Shown here piece by piece: positions 6,287 through 13,644 of a stretch of DNA of 64,000 nucleotides. This DNA is from Cohnella silvisoli (GTDB lineage Bacteria > Bacillota > Bacilli > Paenibacillales > Paenibacillaceae). The notes beneath the pieces are model-generated. The model had not been told where the DNA came from. It did not search any database and was given only the letters and a program-made list of their open reading frames with translations. A program made the translations under genes and the position numbers. Every line of letters starts with the position of its first letter. Within the stretch, counting starts at the first letter, position 1. The DNA lies in assembly GCF_021190915.1 (NCBI RefSeq), contig NZ_JAIOAP010000016.1, positions 124,001 to 188,000 on the forward strand, read 5' to 3'.

Positions 6287-9061
6287 TCATTGAAACAGAG
6301 CTTGAACATTATTGAATACCCTTACGCCTCGCTTCGGCCCGCCATAACCCGTCGCCACATTCTGATCGGTGAAGGAAGAAGTCCAACCTGTCGTATCCTC
6401 GAAACTCAGATTTTGCATCGTCATTCCCGTAACCGCAAGATTATCGATGCGGATAATCTCGGCCAAACCGCTGACAGCTTGCGTAAAATACATGCGGAAC
6501 TGGACCTCTACCGAGCTCTTCCCCGCCGTATAGGGGGAAGTATCCACCTTGTACCTTTTCCATGGACTTGCGCTCAGTCTGGAGGCATCCTGACTCCAAA
6601 CCAATTTCCCGTCGATGAGCATCTGCAGCAGAACCATGCCCGGGCCTTGCGTAACGATTTCCGTCGTATAGGGTCCCAGGTAAGCCGCATTGTTGTCGGC
6701 ATAGATCCATCCGCCGGTCGATTGGAAGGTCGGATTGTTCAAGGTGAATCCGTTAGCCACGATATTGGTGTAGTCTACCTTCACCGGAAACCAGGTTACG
6801 CCCGCTTTGTCGTATACCCTGAACATGATATTGGCTGTAAGCTTGCCGGCTAATACGCTGGTCAAATCCAGATTAACCGACTGCCATGCCGTAGTGCCGC
6901 CGGCCACATCCCTTTCCCAGACGACAACGCCGTCTACGACAACCTGTGCGAAGTGATAGCCCGGATAAGTAGGGGAGGTATAATCGTCTCTTACCTGGAA
7001 GTCAAGCGTTTTGCTGCCCAGGCCCGGCGTGATGGCCACGCCCATATTAACGCCGCCCTGGCTGCCGCTTGAGCTCGCCACGCCTGATGGGTAGGAGATG
7101 GAAAGTGTAGGGTCTTTCGAATACACCCATATGTCCGATGTGCTCAGAAGGCTGGTAAAGCTCCCTTCATCCAACGTAAAGCCTGTCGTCGAAGTGATGG
7201 CCCACTCCGTGTTCACCCCAAAATTGCTGACGCCTGCCTTGTCATAGACGCGGAATGTAAAGACGGCCGTCGATTTGCCGGTCAGCCGGCTGGTCAAGTC
7301 CAGACTTACGTTCTGCCAATCCGCGCTGCCTCCCGAAACATCGCGTTCCCATACCACGACGCCATCGACCAATAGCTGCATAAAGTGATATCCGGGAACC
7401 GAAAATACATAATCGTCTCTGACTTTCATATTCAGTTGGTATGAACCGGCAGGCGAGATTGTCGCGGTCTTGACCTTGGAGCCGGCAGTCCCGGCATAGG
7501 AAGCTTTCCCCCAGGGCCAGTTGATGCTGAATGTATTTGCGGTTGCGGTCGTCGACTGCGACTTCGTCCAGCCTGTATCGCCGTCGAAATAAGGATTGAC
7601 GACTTTAAAACCTGTGGCAACGATATCGTCCCACGAGGACACGAGATTAAAATACGTAACTGCATTGACATTTTTCAGGCGCAGTTGAATTTTAGCCGTC
7701 GATTTGCCCGTCATATAGGGGCTCAAATTCAAGGTGACGGTTTCCCAATTTCCGTTCTGGCCCGCAACGTCCTCCTGCCAGACAACCACGTCGTCCACGA
7801 GGAACTGCTTGAAGATGTATCCCGATGTGCCCCCGGTATAATCATCCTTGACCTTGAACGTGACGGACGAGTTCGCTCCGTCTGTGACCACAACTGTTTG
7901 CGACAGCTCGCCCCATATACCTGCTGCGCCGGGCGTATTCGCGGGATAGGAGATGCGGGCAATATTCCCGTCGCTGCCGAACGCGTATCCATTCGGAGCA
8001 TACGAATAGGCATCGAACTCGATGCTGGAATCTGCAGGCGCAGTTACGGTTGCCGTCTGCTTCACGGTGGAATTGGCGCCTTTCGCCGTGTTGTGCGTTG
8101 CCCATGGAATGGTTAGCTCATCATTCGCGAATTCGTAATACCAATCCCCATTCGTGGCATAAGGATGCGGATCATTGGGATTCAACCAAAGCTCATCCGT
8201 TGTTTCCAAAGGTGTGGCGTATACATAAATGCCTTGCAGCTTGCCCGCAGCTTGTTTGGCGAATGCCTTCTGCATCTCGGTCTGTATCGTCTCCGCCGAT
8301 TTCATCGTCGTATAATTGGCAAACGTGCCATAATGAATAGAATAGATGGGTATATTATAAGGATGGAAACGGCTGTACAAAGTGTCTACATAAGCATCAA
8401 AATTAAGCGCTGTTCTCTCGGCATGCGGATAAATAATGCCGTCAATGCAATTCTTATAATCATTGGCAAAAGTACTCGTTGCCGCTTCGTAATACGCAAT
8501 AACGAAAAAAGCCAGCTTCGGGTTGATTGTGTGCGCATAATTCATCAGGGCGGTTGTATCTGTGGGATTAAACACTCCAAGATTTGCCGTAAAATCATCC
8601 ATTACCCATGCCTCAAGGTTAGGATAGGTATTGGCCAGCGTGGCAATTTGTCTAACCCATTCCGTGTAATTTCCGCCGAATGGCTGAGGCACTCCTTCCG
8701 ATGGAGGCGTTAGATACGCCCACACCTTAATGCCCGCCGCCTGCGCGGCCGGCATGAACTCCAGACGAAGATCGTCCCAGTAATGCCCCTTGGTCCATAA
8801 CTGATACGAATACGTCGTGATGTTTAATTGCTGCAGCCTGGCGATCGTTGCCGGTGTATTAATGTGAATCTTCCCATCGGCGCGTGGAGCGCTTTCAAGG
8901 ATACCGACATTATAACTGCCCTTTACATTCGTAATCGAAGGCACGGACGGTCCGGATGCAGCCGACGCAGAGCGCGAATCGAGCCAGCATACGACAACAA
9001 GCAAAGAGAACAGGAAAACAATGAAAGCGGTCAGGCGAACTTGCCGTAAAGATAACATCAT
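6287..9061 (-). CDS. Secreted TIM-barrel protein with four beta-sandwich repeats
   Basis: A 924-residue exported protein. Residues 1-35 form a Sec signal peptide (hydrophobic FIVFLFSLLVVVCWL, then an Ala-rich cleavage region). Residues about 45-320 look like a glycosidase-type TIM barrel: beta-strand segments such as GIKVWAYLTPP and LEAWVMDDF carry the acidic pair DD, a plausible catalytic position. The rest is four related beta-sandwich modules of about 145 residues. Modules 1-3 share DDY-x(7-9)-GY-x-F, VDxVVVWxxDV and LTGKST-like motifs; the fourth is more divergent. They look like carbohydrate-binding modules. The start has AGAGGAG just upstream; ATG 9058 is an alternative. It is divergent from an AraC-type regulator that may control it. 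Polysaccharide degradation or binding is inferred; I cannot name a GH family. Confidence 0.75.
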   Translation of the reverse strand: MMLSLRQVRLTAFIVFLFSLLVVVCWLDSRSASAASGPSVPSITNVKGSYNVGILESAPRADGKIHINTPATIARLQQLNITTYSYQLWTKGHYWDDLRLEFMPAAQAAGIKVWAYLTPPSEGVPQPFGGNYTEWVRQIATLANTYPNLEAWVMDDFTANLGVFNPTDTTALMNYAHTINPKLAFFVIAYYEAATSTFANDYKNCIDGIIYPHAERTALNFDAYVDTLYSRFHPYNIPIYSIHYGTFANYTTMKSAETIQTEMQKAFAKQAAGKLQGIYVYATPLETTDELWLNPNDPHPYATNGDWYYEFANDELTIPWATHNTAKGANSTVKQTATVTAPADSSIEFDAYSYAPNGYAFGSDGNIARISYPANTPGAAGIWGELSQTVVVTDGANSSVTFKVKDDYTGGTSGYIFKQFLVDDVVVWQEDVAGQNGNWETVTLNLSPYMTGKSTAKIQLRLKNVNAVTYFNLVSSWDDIVATGFKVVNPYFDGDTGWTKSQSTTATANTFSINWPWGKASYAGTAGSKVKTATISPAGSYQLNMKVRDDYVFSVPGYHFMQLLVDGVVVWERDVSGGSADWQNVSLDLTSRLTGKSTAVFTFRVYDKAGVSNFGVNTEWAITSTTGFTLDEGSFTSLLSTSDIWVYSKDPTLSISYPSGVASSSGSQGGVNMGVAITPGLGSKTLDFQVRDDYTSPTYPGYHFAQVVVDGVVVWERDVAGGTTAWQSVNLDLTSVLAGKLTANIMFRVYDKAGVTWFPVKVDYTNIVANGFTLNNPTFQSTGGWIYADNNAAYLGPYTTEIVTQGPGMVLLQMLIDGKLVWSQDASRLSASPWKRYKVDTSPYTAGKSSVEVQFRMYFTQAVSGLAEIIRIDNLAVTGMTMQNLSFEDTTGWTSSFTDQNVATGYGGPKRGVRVFNNVQALFQ

Positions 9062-9281
9062 CCATCTCTCCTCTATTCAGAATTTATGCATTTGTCGCAC
9101 GATTTCATTGTACTTATTGCGCGGAATATTTTTCGGTCATTTTTTTTCAAAACACGCCAAAAAAGACGCTTGTGGAAAAATAAATTGCGCGTTTCGAGGG
9201 TTATAAGGTAAACTCACCTCAAACGCGGGTCCATGATTATAACTTAGGGTTCACGAGTTTTAATGTGGGGGGGGAAAACCG

Positions 9282-10166
9282 ATGACCGCATATCTCGAAT
9301 ATACGGATTCCGTAAACTATCCGAATCTCAAAAAGGGACAACTTCCTTTCTACTGCTTGACCAATCTGCTCAAGGACGACATCCCGCTTCATCATCACGA
9401 CTTTCTTGAATTGTCTTTCGTTATGAACGGCTACGGAACAGAAACGCTTAACGGAATTACCCACGAATTGAAGCCCGGATCGATCAGCTTCCTGCTGCCC
9501 CACCATATCCATGAAATCCATACCAATCCGCAGGCTCCGCTCCAGCTTTTTTGCTGTATGTTTGATATCAGCCTTATCTTCGAATCCACGACTGATGCCG
9601 ATCTCGGCCGAATTTTACTTCAAGCCGGTAATCAATTGCCTTCCTATAACGATTTGAACGAGAATGAAGCCCGGGAGATGAATCTTCTTTGCAGCGCGAT
9701 AGCTAACGAGTATCATAGCTCAAAAATAGGCAAATACAGCGTGATTCGCTCCAAAGTGATCGAAGCCCTGGTTCTCTATACGCGCTCCTATTCTACCGCG
9801 ATTCTGAACCAATCCAACAACCAAAGCGCGAATATGAAAAAGTTGGATTGGGAAATCATTCAATTTGTCCACACGAATTATTTGAATGAACTCACGCAAG
9901 ACGGATTATGCAAGAAGTTCAATGTCAGTCCCGCCTATATCAGCCGCTTGTTTCAGAAGGTACTGAATATACACTTTCTGGATTATCTTCATTTACTGAG
10001 AGTGCGGCGCGCAACATCGCTATTACTGACTACGGAGATGTCCGTCCTGGACATCTCCGTAGACTCGGGATTCGATTCTTTCCGCACTTTTTCCCGAGTA
10101 TTCAAGGAACATACGGGGATGTCCCCGAGGGTATTCAGGAAAACGTCAAGCGAGTCAGTCTCGTAA
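9282..10166 (+). CDS. AraC-family transcriptional regulator with cupin sensor
   Basis: A 294-residue regulator. The N-terminal half (about 1-150) is an AraC-type cupin with HHHDFLELSFVMNGYG and PGSISFLLPHHIHEIH, typical of sugar-sensing members. The C-terminal 100 residues hold two helix-turn-helix motifs (LCKKFNVSPAYISRLFQKVL and DISVDSGFDSFRTFSRVFKE) ending in the usual GMSPRVFRK. ATG 9282 is preceded by a G-rich ribosome site. It is transcribed away from the secreted TIM-barrel protein at 6287-9061, sharing a 220-bp intergenic region. In Paenibacillus such pairs usually mean the regulator controls the adjacent carbohydrate gene in response to a sugar. Confidence 0.9.
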   Translation: MTAYLEYTDSVNYPNLKKGQLPFYCLTNLLKDDIPLHHHDFLELSFVMNGYGTETLNGITHELKPGSISFLLPHHIHEIHTNPQAPLQLFCCMFDISLIFESTTDADLGRILLQAGNQLPSYNDLNENEAREMNLLCSAIANEYHSSKIGKYSVIRSKVIEALVLYTRSYSTAILNQSNNQSANMKKLDWEIIQFVHTNYLNELTQDGLCKKFNVSPAYISRLFQKVLNIHFLDYLHLLRVRRATSLLLTTEMSVLDISVDSGFDSFRTFSRVFKEHTGMSPRVFRKTSSESVS

Positions 10167-10167
10167 C

Positions 10168-10203
10168 AAATAACCCGCCCAGGCCGCCTGCGGGTTATTT
10201 GTT
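10168..10203 (+). terminator. Terminator of the AraC-family gene
   Basis: Perfect 10-bp stem AATAACCCGC / GCGGGTTATT with an 11-base loop, followed by TTGTT, starting right after the AraC stop codon. Confidence 0.75.
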
Positions 10204-10563
10204 GGCTATTTCGCGACACAGCTGGAGTTATTGGAATATCCGGGGGTGTGGGAATTACTGCGCTGTTGGAAACATTCTGCTTGCAGCGCACTTGGTCCTT
10301 CAAGAGGCAGCCCTCCGCGCGATCGAACCCCAATGTCCTCCTTCGGACCGGGGCGACTCCCCTTCAGACCTTCTACAAGTTTCACTATATTCTTTATGTC
10401 CTTATTCCGTCCTTATTCATCGATCCAATACGCATCTTGCACCCATGCCGTGACCGACTACTCTAATGCCATCCGCAGAGAGGTCCCTGACTACTCGCTG
10501 AACTTGTTAGTCAATCGCGTTGTTACGGATAACCGCATTTCAATTGAAGGGTGCATTCTTTAC
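10204..10563. other. Non-coding stretch with a degenerate repeat (partial copy D)
   Basis: No gene is visible here; the short open frames lack ribosome sites and family resemblance. Positions about 10286-10365 carry a degenerate copy of the repeat found at 11636, 11855 and 13010 (shared cores GATCGAACCCCAATGTCCT and CTTCGGAC-GGGG-GACTCCCC). It marks the left edge of the repeat-rich region leading up to ssrA. Confidence 0.55.
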
Positions 10564-10610
10564 AAAACAAAAAAGAACCTTCCTCCTGTTATTTGAAGGA
10601 AAAGGTTCTT
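10564..10610 (-). terminator. Terminator of the 10609-10818 gene
   Basis: On the minus strand, 9-bp stem AAGAACCTT / AAGGTTCTT with a 20-base loop, followed by TTTTGTTTTG. The stem overlaps the stop codon of the gene. Confidence 0.7.
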
Positions 10611-10818
10611 AGTGCGGCACGCTGTACTCATCCAGAATTTCTTTGGCCCAAAAGTCAGCTGATCTATGGCCAACGAAAATCGGATCTTCCTGAAGCGTTT
10701 GATAAAAGACTGAGTTCTGTAACATCCGTTTAGCCTCGGCTGGCTTCAAGCCATGCTTCTTAGTTAATACAAGTTCTACGGCTAAACAAGTGCGCTCAGC
10801 AGTATCCATCTTCAACAT
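10609..10818 (-). CDS. Small helical protein, partner of a decayed DUF3990-type gene
   Basis: A 69-residue, mostly helical protein (MDTAERTCLAVELVLTKKHG near the start, then FWAKEILDEY near the end). Its ATG overlaps the stop of the upstream pseudogene (ATGTTGA), with GGGGTGAG as ribosome site inside that gene, so the pair was translationally coupled. A terminator follows directly. Overlapping pairs of one enzyme-like protein and one small helical protein are typical of toxin-antitoxin-like modules, and DUF3990 genes often have small helical neighbours (DUF3791 type, from memory). The frame is intact although its partner is broken. The antitoxin role is inference. Confidence 0.55.
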   Translation of the reverse strand: MLKMDTAERTCLAVELVLTKKHGLKPAEAKRMLQNSVFYQTLQEDPIFVGHRSADFWAKEILDEYSVPH

Positions 10819-11332
10819 AATCTCACCCCAGTTCCCGTGAGGCAGTTCACTGCCTCTTTTGTATGCAGAGAGATCTGTTCGCCAATCGAAACCACTTCGG
10901 CTAAGAAGTCCTCCACACTCATCATTCTCTCTCTTACCAAGAGTAAATCAGCCATGTTACCATCAGCTAGCGGCCCCGATACATAATGATACTTTGGAGG
11001 TACCTGCTGATTAGATCCAGCTTCACACCTCAAATGCTTGGAATGGTCTATACGATTATTATAAACAAATTTACGCCTTGTCATCGGCATCACAAAATGT
11101 GTATCCCGGCAGTCTCTGCAATCGACCCATATCCAATGAATAAGAGAACACCACTCCACGTACCATATTAGCTTTGTATGCAGCATCCCGTTGCTGCTTC
11201 CTACGTTCTTTATCATTATGCAACTTGCTCATAATCTGTATACTTATCACTCTTCGTTAAATCAATACCTTGGTATAATGAAGTTGTATGCCTGCTAGTT
11301 GTTCCATGAAATACATTTATTAGAGATGCCAT
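10812..11332 (-). pseudogene. DUF3990-type (ADP-ribosyltransferase-like) gene, frameshifted
   Basis: Three consecutive pieces in different frames make up one protein of about 170 residues, the usual DUF3990 length. The N-terminal piece starts at ATG 11332 with INVFHGTTSRHTTSLYQGID and runs to a stop after YEQVA. The middle piece has RRKQQRDAAYKANMVRGVVF and MGRLQRLPG. The C-terminal piece has KFVYNNRIDHSKHL, YHYVSGPLADGNMADLL and ISLHTKEAVNCLTG. The HGTT start and the GPLADGN...HTKEA end are the hallmarks I recall for this family, which is placed with ADP-ribosyltransferase folds. At least two frameshifts and some missing sequence destroy it. The last frame runs into the intact small gene at 10818. 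Confidence 0.75.
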
Positions 11333-11480
11333 TTATAATCTCCATTAGCTCAAGAATTTATTCATATCACTGTATTCCACTATACATCAATTATCGGCAA
11401 TATTGAATCCATGGTACAAAGAACCAGAGCTTTCCAATCCCCTCAACACTTAGAATAACGCCTTTATTTCTCCCCAAACG

Positions 11481-11688
11481 AAACCCGACTATTTCGTGTC
11501 GGTTTCTTGTGTCGCGATTCTTATGGCGGCGGCTTAAGGGGAGTATCCAATTCCTGATTAAAGTTGCTGACGAAGACGATCTTAGCGGTGGAATTGAATT
11601 GCGTGTTCAGACTGCTCCGCAGTCTGAGCGCGATCGAACCCCAATGTCCTGCTTCGGAATCAGGGCAATCGCCGCCCCTCGCACGATA
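11481..11688. repeat. ssrA-proximal repeat, copy A
   Basis: The most degenerate of three successive copies of a roughly 210-bp non-coding repeat. It begins with the hairpin CCGACTATTTCGTGTCGG and TTTCTTGTGTCGCGATT and ends with the GATCGAACCCCAATGTCCT core. Copies B (11689) and C (12846) follow on the same strand. Between the pseudogene at 11332 and this repeat (11333-11480) I see nothing. Copy A has no attached ssrA fragment. Confidence 0.65.
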
Positions 11689-11925
11689 GCTCCCCATACA
11701 AAACCGACTACTTCGTGTCGGTTTCTTGTGTCGCGATTTTATATGAGGCTCAGGGGTATCCCATTCTTCATTGAAGTTGCTGACGATGCTGACTCGCGGA
11801 AGACGTTCTTAGCGGTAGAATGAGATGCCGTGCTCGTCCGCTGCGCTCCCTGCGCGCGGAACGAACCCACTCTGTCCTCCTTCGGACTGGGGAGACTCCC
11901 CCTATTAAAATCGCCTCCACCAACA

Positions 11926-11955
11926 CAAAAAAGCCAGCCTCTTGCGGCTGGCTTT
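11926..11955 (-). terminator. Terminator attached to the displaced ssrA 3' end
   Basis: On the minus strand, stem AAAGCCAGCC / GGCTGGCTTT with loop GCAAGA, followed by a T-run. The loop equals that of the working ssrA terminator at 13073-13106, but the stem sequence is entirely different on both sides, so pairing is conserved despite sequence change. Confidence 0.75.
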
Positions 11956-11960
11956 CGTGA

Positions 11961-12063
11961 TGGTGGAGCCGAGGGGAGTCGAACCCCTGTCCGAAGACAA
12001 CGCCACATGTGCTTCTACGGGTGTAGTGACGTTTTGATGTCACCCTAGAGACTCCCTGTCACG
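11961..12063 (-). pseudogene. Displaced 3' fragment of ssrA (tmRNA)
   Basis: A 103-bp duplicate of the tmRNA 3' end (compare 13108-13210), from the CCA end through the T-arm (GGGGTTCGACTCCCC on the minus strand) up to AGACTCCCTGTCA. Differences are one base in the acceptor stem and three or four in a nearby loop. The 5' half of tmRNA is absent, so it is not a functional RNA. The acceptor strand here (CGGCTCC) would mispair at one position with the 5' strand of the intact gene (GGGGGCG), whereas the intact 3' end (CGCCTCC) pairs fully. Confidence 0.9.
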
Positions 12064-12064
12064 A

Positions 12065-12093
12065 TTGAAGGTAATGCTGCGCTGGTATATACT
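12065..12093 (+). promoter_or_regulatory. Promoter of the two-gene cassette
   Basis: TTGAAG (12065-12070) and TATACT (12088-12093) with exactly 17 bases between them. It starts right where homology to ssrA ends and lies 30 bp before the first cassette gene. Confidence 0.6.
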
Positions 12094-12123
12094 AAATTTA
12101 AAAGCAATGAACGGAGGCTTTTC

Positions 12124-12384
12124 ATGAAGTGGAGCGAGGTGCAAAATCTATACCCTAACGAATGGGTCGTCATTGAAGCAATTCAAGCCCACTCTGAAGA
12201 AGGGCTGCGTTTTGTAGATGATATGGCAATTGTACAACAGTTCGATGACTCCTTTGAGGCCATGAAACAATGTAATGAATTACAAAGAAGTCGCCCTTCT
12301 AACGAATTTTACTTTTTCCATACTTCTAGACCGCGGGTCGAAATTCGTGAACGTAGATGGCTTGGAATCAGAGGTAGAGGATGA
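12124..12384 (+). CDS. Small conserved-type protein, partner of a retropepsin-like gene
   Basis: An 86-residue protein beginning MKWSEVQNLYPNEWVVIEAI and ending in a basic tail (RRWLGIRGRG). It has a strong ribosome site (ACGGAGG, 8 bases before ATG) and its own promoter. The stop overlaps the next gene's start (ATGA), so the two are coupled. I recall this MKWSEVQ-type small protein paired with a retropepsin-like protein in Paenibacillaceae and other bacteria; the pair has no established function that I know of. There is no signal peptide or membrane segment, so it is probably cytoplasmic. The codon use and lower GC of 12.1-12.8 kb differ from the neighbours and suggest transfer. Confidence 0.7.
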   Translation: MKWSEVQNLYPNEWVVIEAIQAHSEEGLRFVDDMAIVQQFDDSFEAMKQCNELQRSRPSNEFYFFHTSRPRVEIRERRWLGIRGRG

Positions 12385-12761
12385 ACATTGAACTCACTGA
12401 TGGCCTGCCCTTCATTTCTGTTACGGTTTCATTCCGAGATCAAGAAATTACTCTCAATAATGTCCTCGTAGATACAGGGTCTGCTGGCACAATATTTAAA
12501 GCTGAATTGTTGCGCAATATTGGAATTTATCCTGAATCAAATGATTATACCTGTGCAATTAGAGGTATTGGCGGTTCAGAAGTCGTCTTTTTCAAAACTG
12601 TTAACTCCATTAAGATCGAAGATATTCGACTCGACCATTTTTAGATTGAGGTTGGAGAAATGAACTATGGATTTCCGATTGATGGAATCCTAGGTTTTGA
12701 TTTTATGCAGCTTGCAGGCATCATAATTGATACTAGAAAACTAGAAATTCATCATAGTTAA
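12381..12761 (+). pseudogene. Retropepsin-like aspartic protease gene with in-frame TAG
   Basis: The 126-codon frame is continuous except for one amber codon (TAG, 12642-12644; codon 88). Before the stop it has the catalytic-type motif VDTGSAGT (DTG at residues 31-33) and a flap-like IRGIGGSEVVFF. After it the same frame continues with NYGFPIDGILGFDFM and LAGIIIDTRKLEI, the usual C-terminal half of clan AA (retropepsin-like) proteins. The preceding codon context allows a single C-to-T change from CAG. It is therefore either a very recent pseudogene or a readthrough case; an ATG at 12660 could also restart translation. Its start overlaps the upstream small gene by ATGA. The active enzyme would be a dimer, as each chain has one DTG. 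Confidence 0.75.
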
Positions 12762-12783
12762 TAGTTGCATATACAAAGCAAAA

Positions 12784-12811
12784 CTCCGACTTCTTACAGT
12801 CGGAGATTTTT
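12784..12811 (+). terminator. Terminator of the two-gene cassette
   Basis: Stem CTCCGAC / GTCGGAG with an 8-base loop, followed by ATTTTTATG, 23 bp after the TAA of the retropepsin-like frame. Confidence 0.75.
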
Positions 12812-12845
12812 ATGTTTAAAGCCAAGCCATGGAGGCATTCTTTTT

Positions 12846-13210
12846 TGCTCCCCATACAAAACCGACTACTTCGTGTCGGTTTCTTGTGTCGCAATTCTAT
12901 ATTCGGCTCAGGGGTATCCCATTCTTCATTGAAGTTTCTGACGAGGTTGATTCGCGGATGACGTTCTTAGAGGTAGAATGAGATGCCGTGCTCGGTCTGC
13001 CTTGCAGACCTGCGCGCGGAACGAACCCACTCTGTCCTCCTTCGGACTGTGACGACTCCCATTCTGCTCCACAAAAAAACACTGACCTCTTGCGGTCAGT
13101 GTTTTTATGGTGGAGGCGAGGGGAGTCGAACCCCTGTCCGAAGACAACGCCACATGTGCTTCTACGGGTGTAGTGACAGATTTGATGTCACCCTAGAGAC
13201 TCCCTGTCAC
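12846..13210. repeat. ssrA-proximal direct repeat, copy C (right end of island)
   Basis: Second well-preserved copy of the repeat described at 11689-12063. It includes the working ssrA terminator and overlaps the true ssrA 3' end. The stretch 12812-13072 holds no gene. The offset between copies B and C is about 1,150 bp, the size of the insertion. Confidence 0.75.
13073..13106 (-). terminator. ssrA terminator
   Basis: On the minus strand, 13-bp stem AAAAACACTGACC / GGTCAGTGTTTTT with loop GCAAGA and a further T-run, directly after the CCA end of tmRNA. Confidence 0.85.
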
Positions 13211-13469
13211 CGGATTCCCTTCGGGTCAGCCTGATTGTCTTCTTCCGCTAGCCCCAGGCGGAGACTAGACAGCGTATCCCACTAGAGTTGGCCCCTATCC
13301 CGCCACATGGGCGATGGAGAGTAGAAGCTTAACAGTCAGTTTCTTAGGCTGCTGCTAAAGTTGGTTGTTGTTTGCCGTTTAATAGGCTTTCCGCGTTAGT
13401 GAAGCAGACGCAGCCCTACTACCCGCTACCCACGCTCGTTCTATCCCCGTCGAATCCATAAACGCCCCC
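13108..13469 (-). ncRNA. ssrA: tmRNA (ssrA)
   Basis: Transfer-messenger RNA of 362 nt that rescues stalled ribosomes with SmpB. The 5' end GGGGGCG pairs with CGCCTCC before the encoded CCA. The 5' tRNA-like part reads GGATTCGACGGGGATAG, and the 3' T-arm reads GGGGTTCGACTCCCC. The tag frame is GGC AAA CAA CAA CCA ACT TTA GCA GCA GCC TAA (13376-13344), giving the degradation tag (A)GKQQPTLAAA. It lies downstream of smpB on the same strand. A TATAAT about 90 bases upstream (near 13560) could be its promoter, with the leader removed by RNase P; the -35 is poor. Confidence 0.95.
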
Positions 13470-13644
13470 GAATAGCTGGTCGCCACCGCATCTGCGGTTG
13501 GACTTCCCAGGCGCCCTCCCTTAAGGAAGGCGAAGATCAAGCATCCTTACAACATCTATTATAACACGTGCGGCTTACATTATCCTAAGTTGTTGCTGGC
13601 AATACTGGCACTTCATTCCCGCGACAGCGATGACCACTATTTAA

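Larger units (their letters stand above)
11689..12063. repeat. ssrA-proximal direct repeat, copy B (left end of island)
   Basis: About 375 bp that match 12846-13210 with modest divergence. Shared landmarks are CTCCCCATACAAAACCGACT, the GTGTCGG hairpin, GGGTATCCCATTCTTCATTG, GTAGAATGAGATGCCGTGCT, a terminator hairpin with loop GCAAGA (minus strand), and the ssrA 3' end. Together with copy C it brackets the two-gene cassette at 12124-12761. This is the layout expected of attL/attR after integration at ssrA, or of a tandem duplication. Confidence 0.75.

Noticed and set aside
10231..10596. Overlapping short plus-strand frames after the AraC gene
   Set aside because: No ribosome sites, and they contain repeat fragment D and a minus-strand terminator.
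11739..12043. Minus-strand frames of about 90 codons
   Set aside because: They run across the displaced tmRNA fragment and its terminator, so they are non-coding repeats read as protein.
11961..12063. Second functional tmRNA
   Set aside because: Only the 3' 103 bp are present; the 5' half and tag frame are missing.
12897..13234. Short frames on both strands near the ssrA 3' end
   Set aside because: They overlap copy C of the repeat and the tmRNA itself; the same pseudo-peptides appear in copy B.
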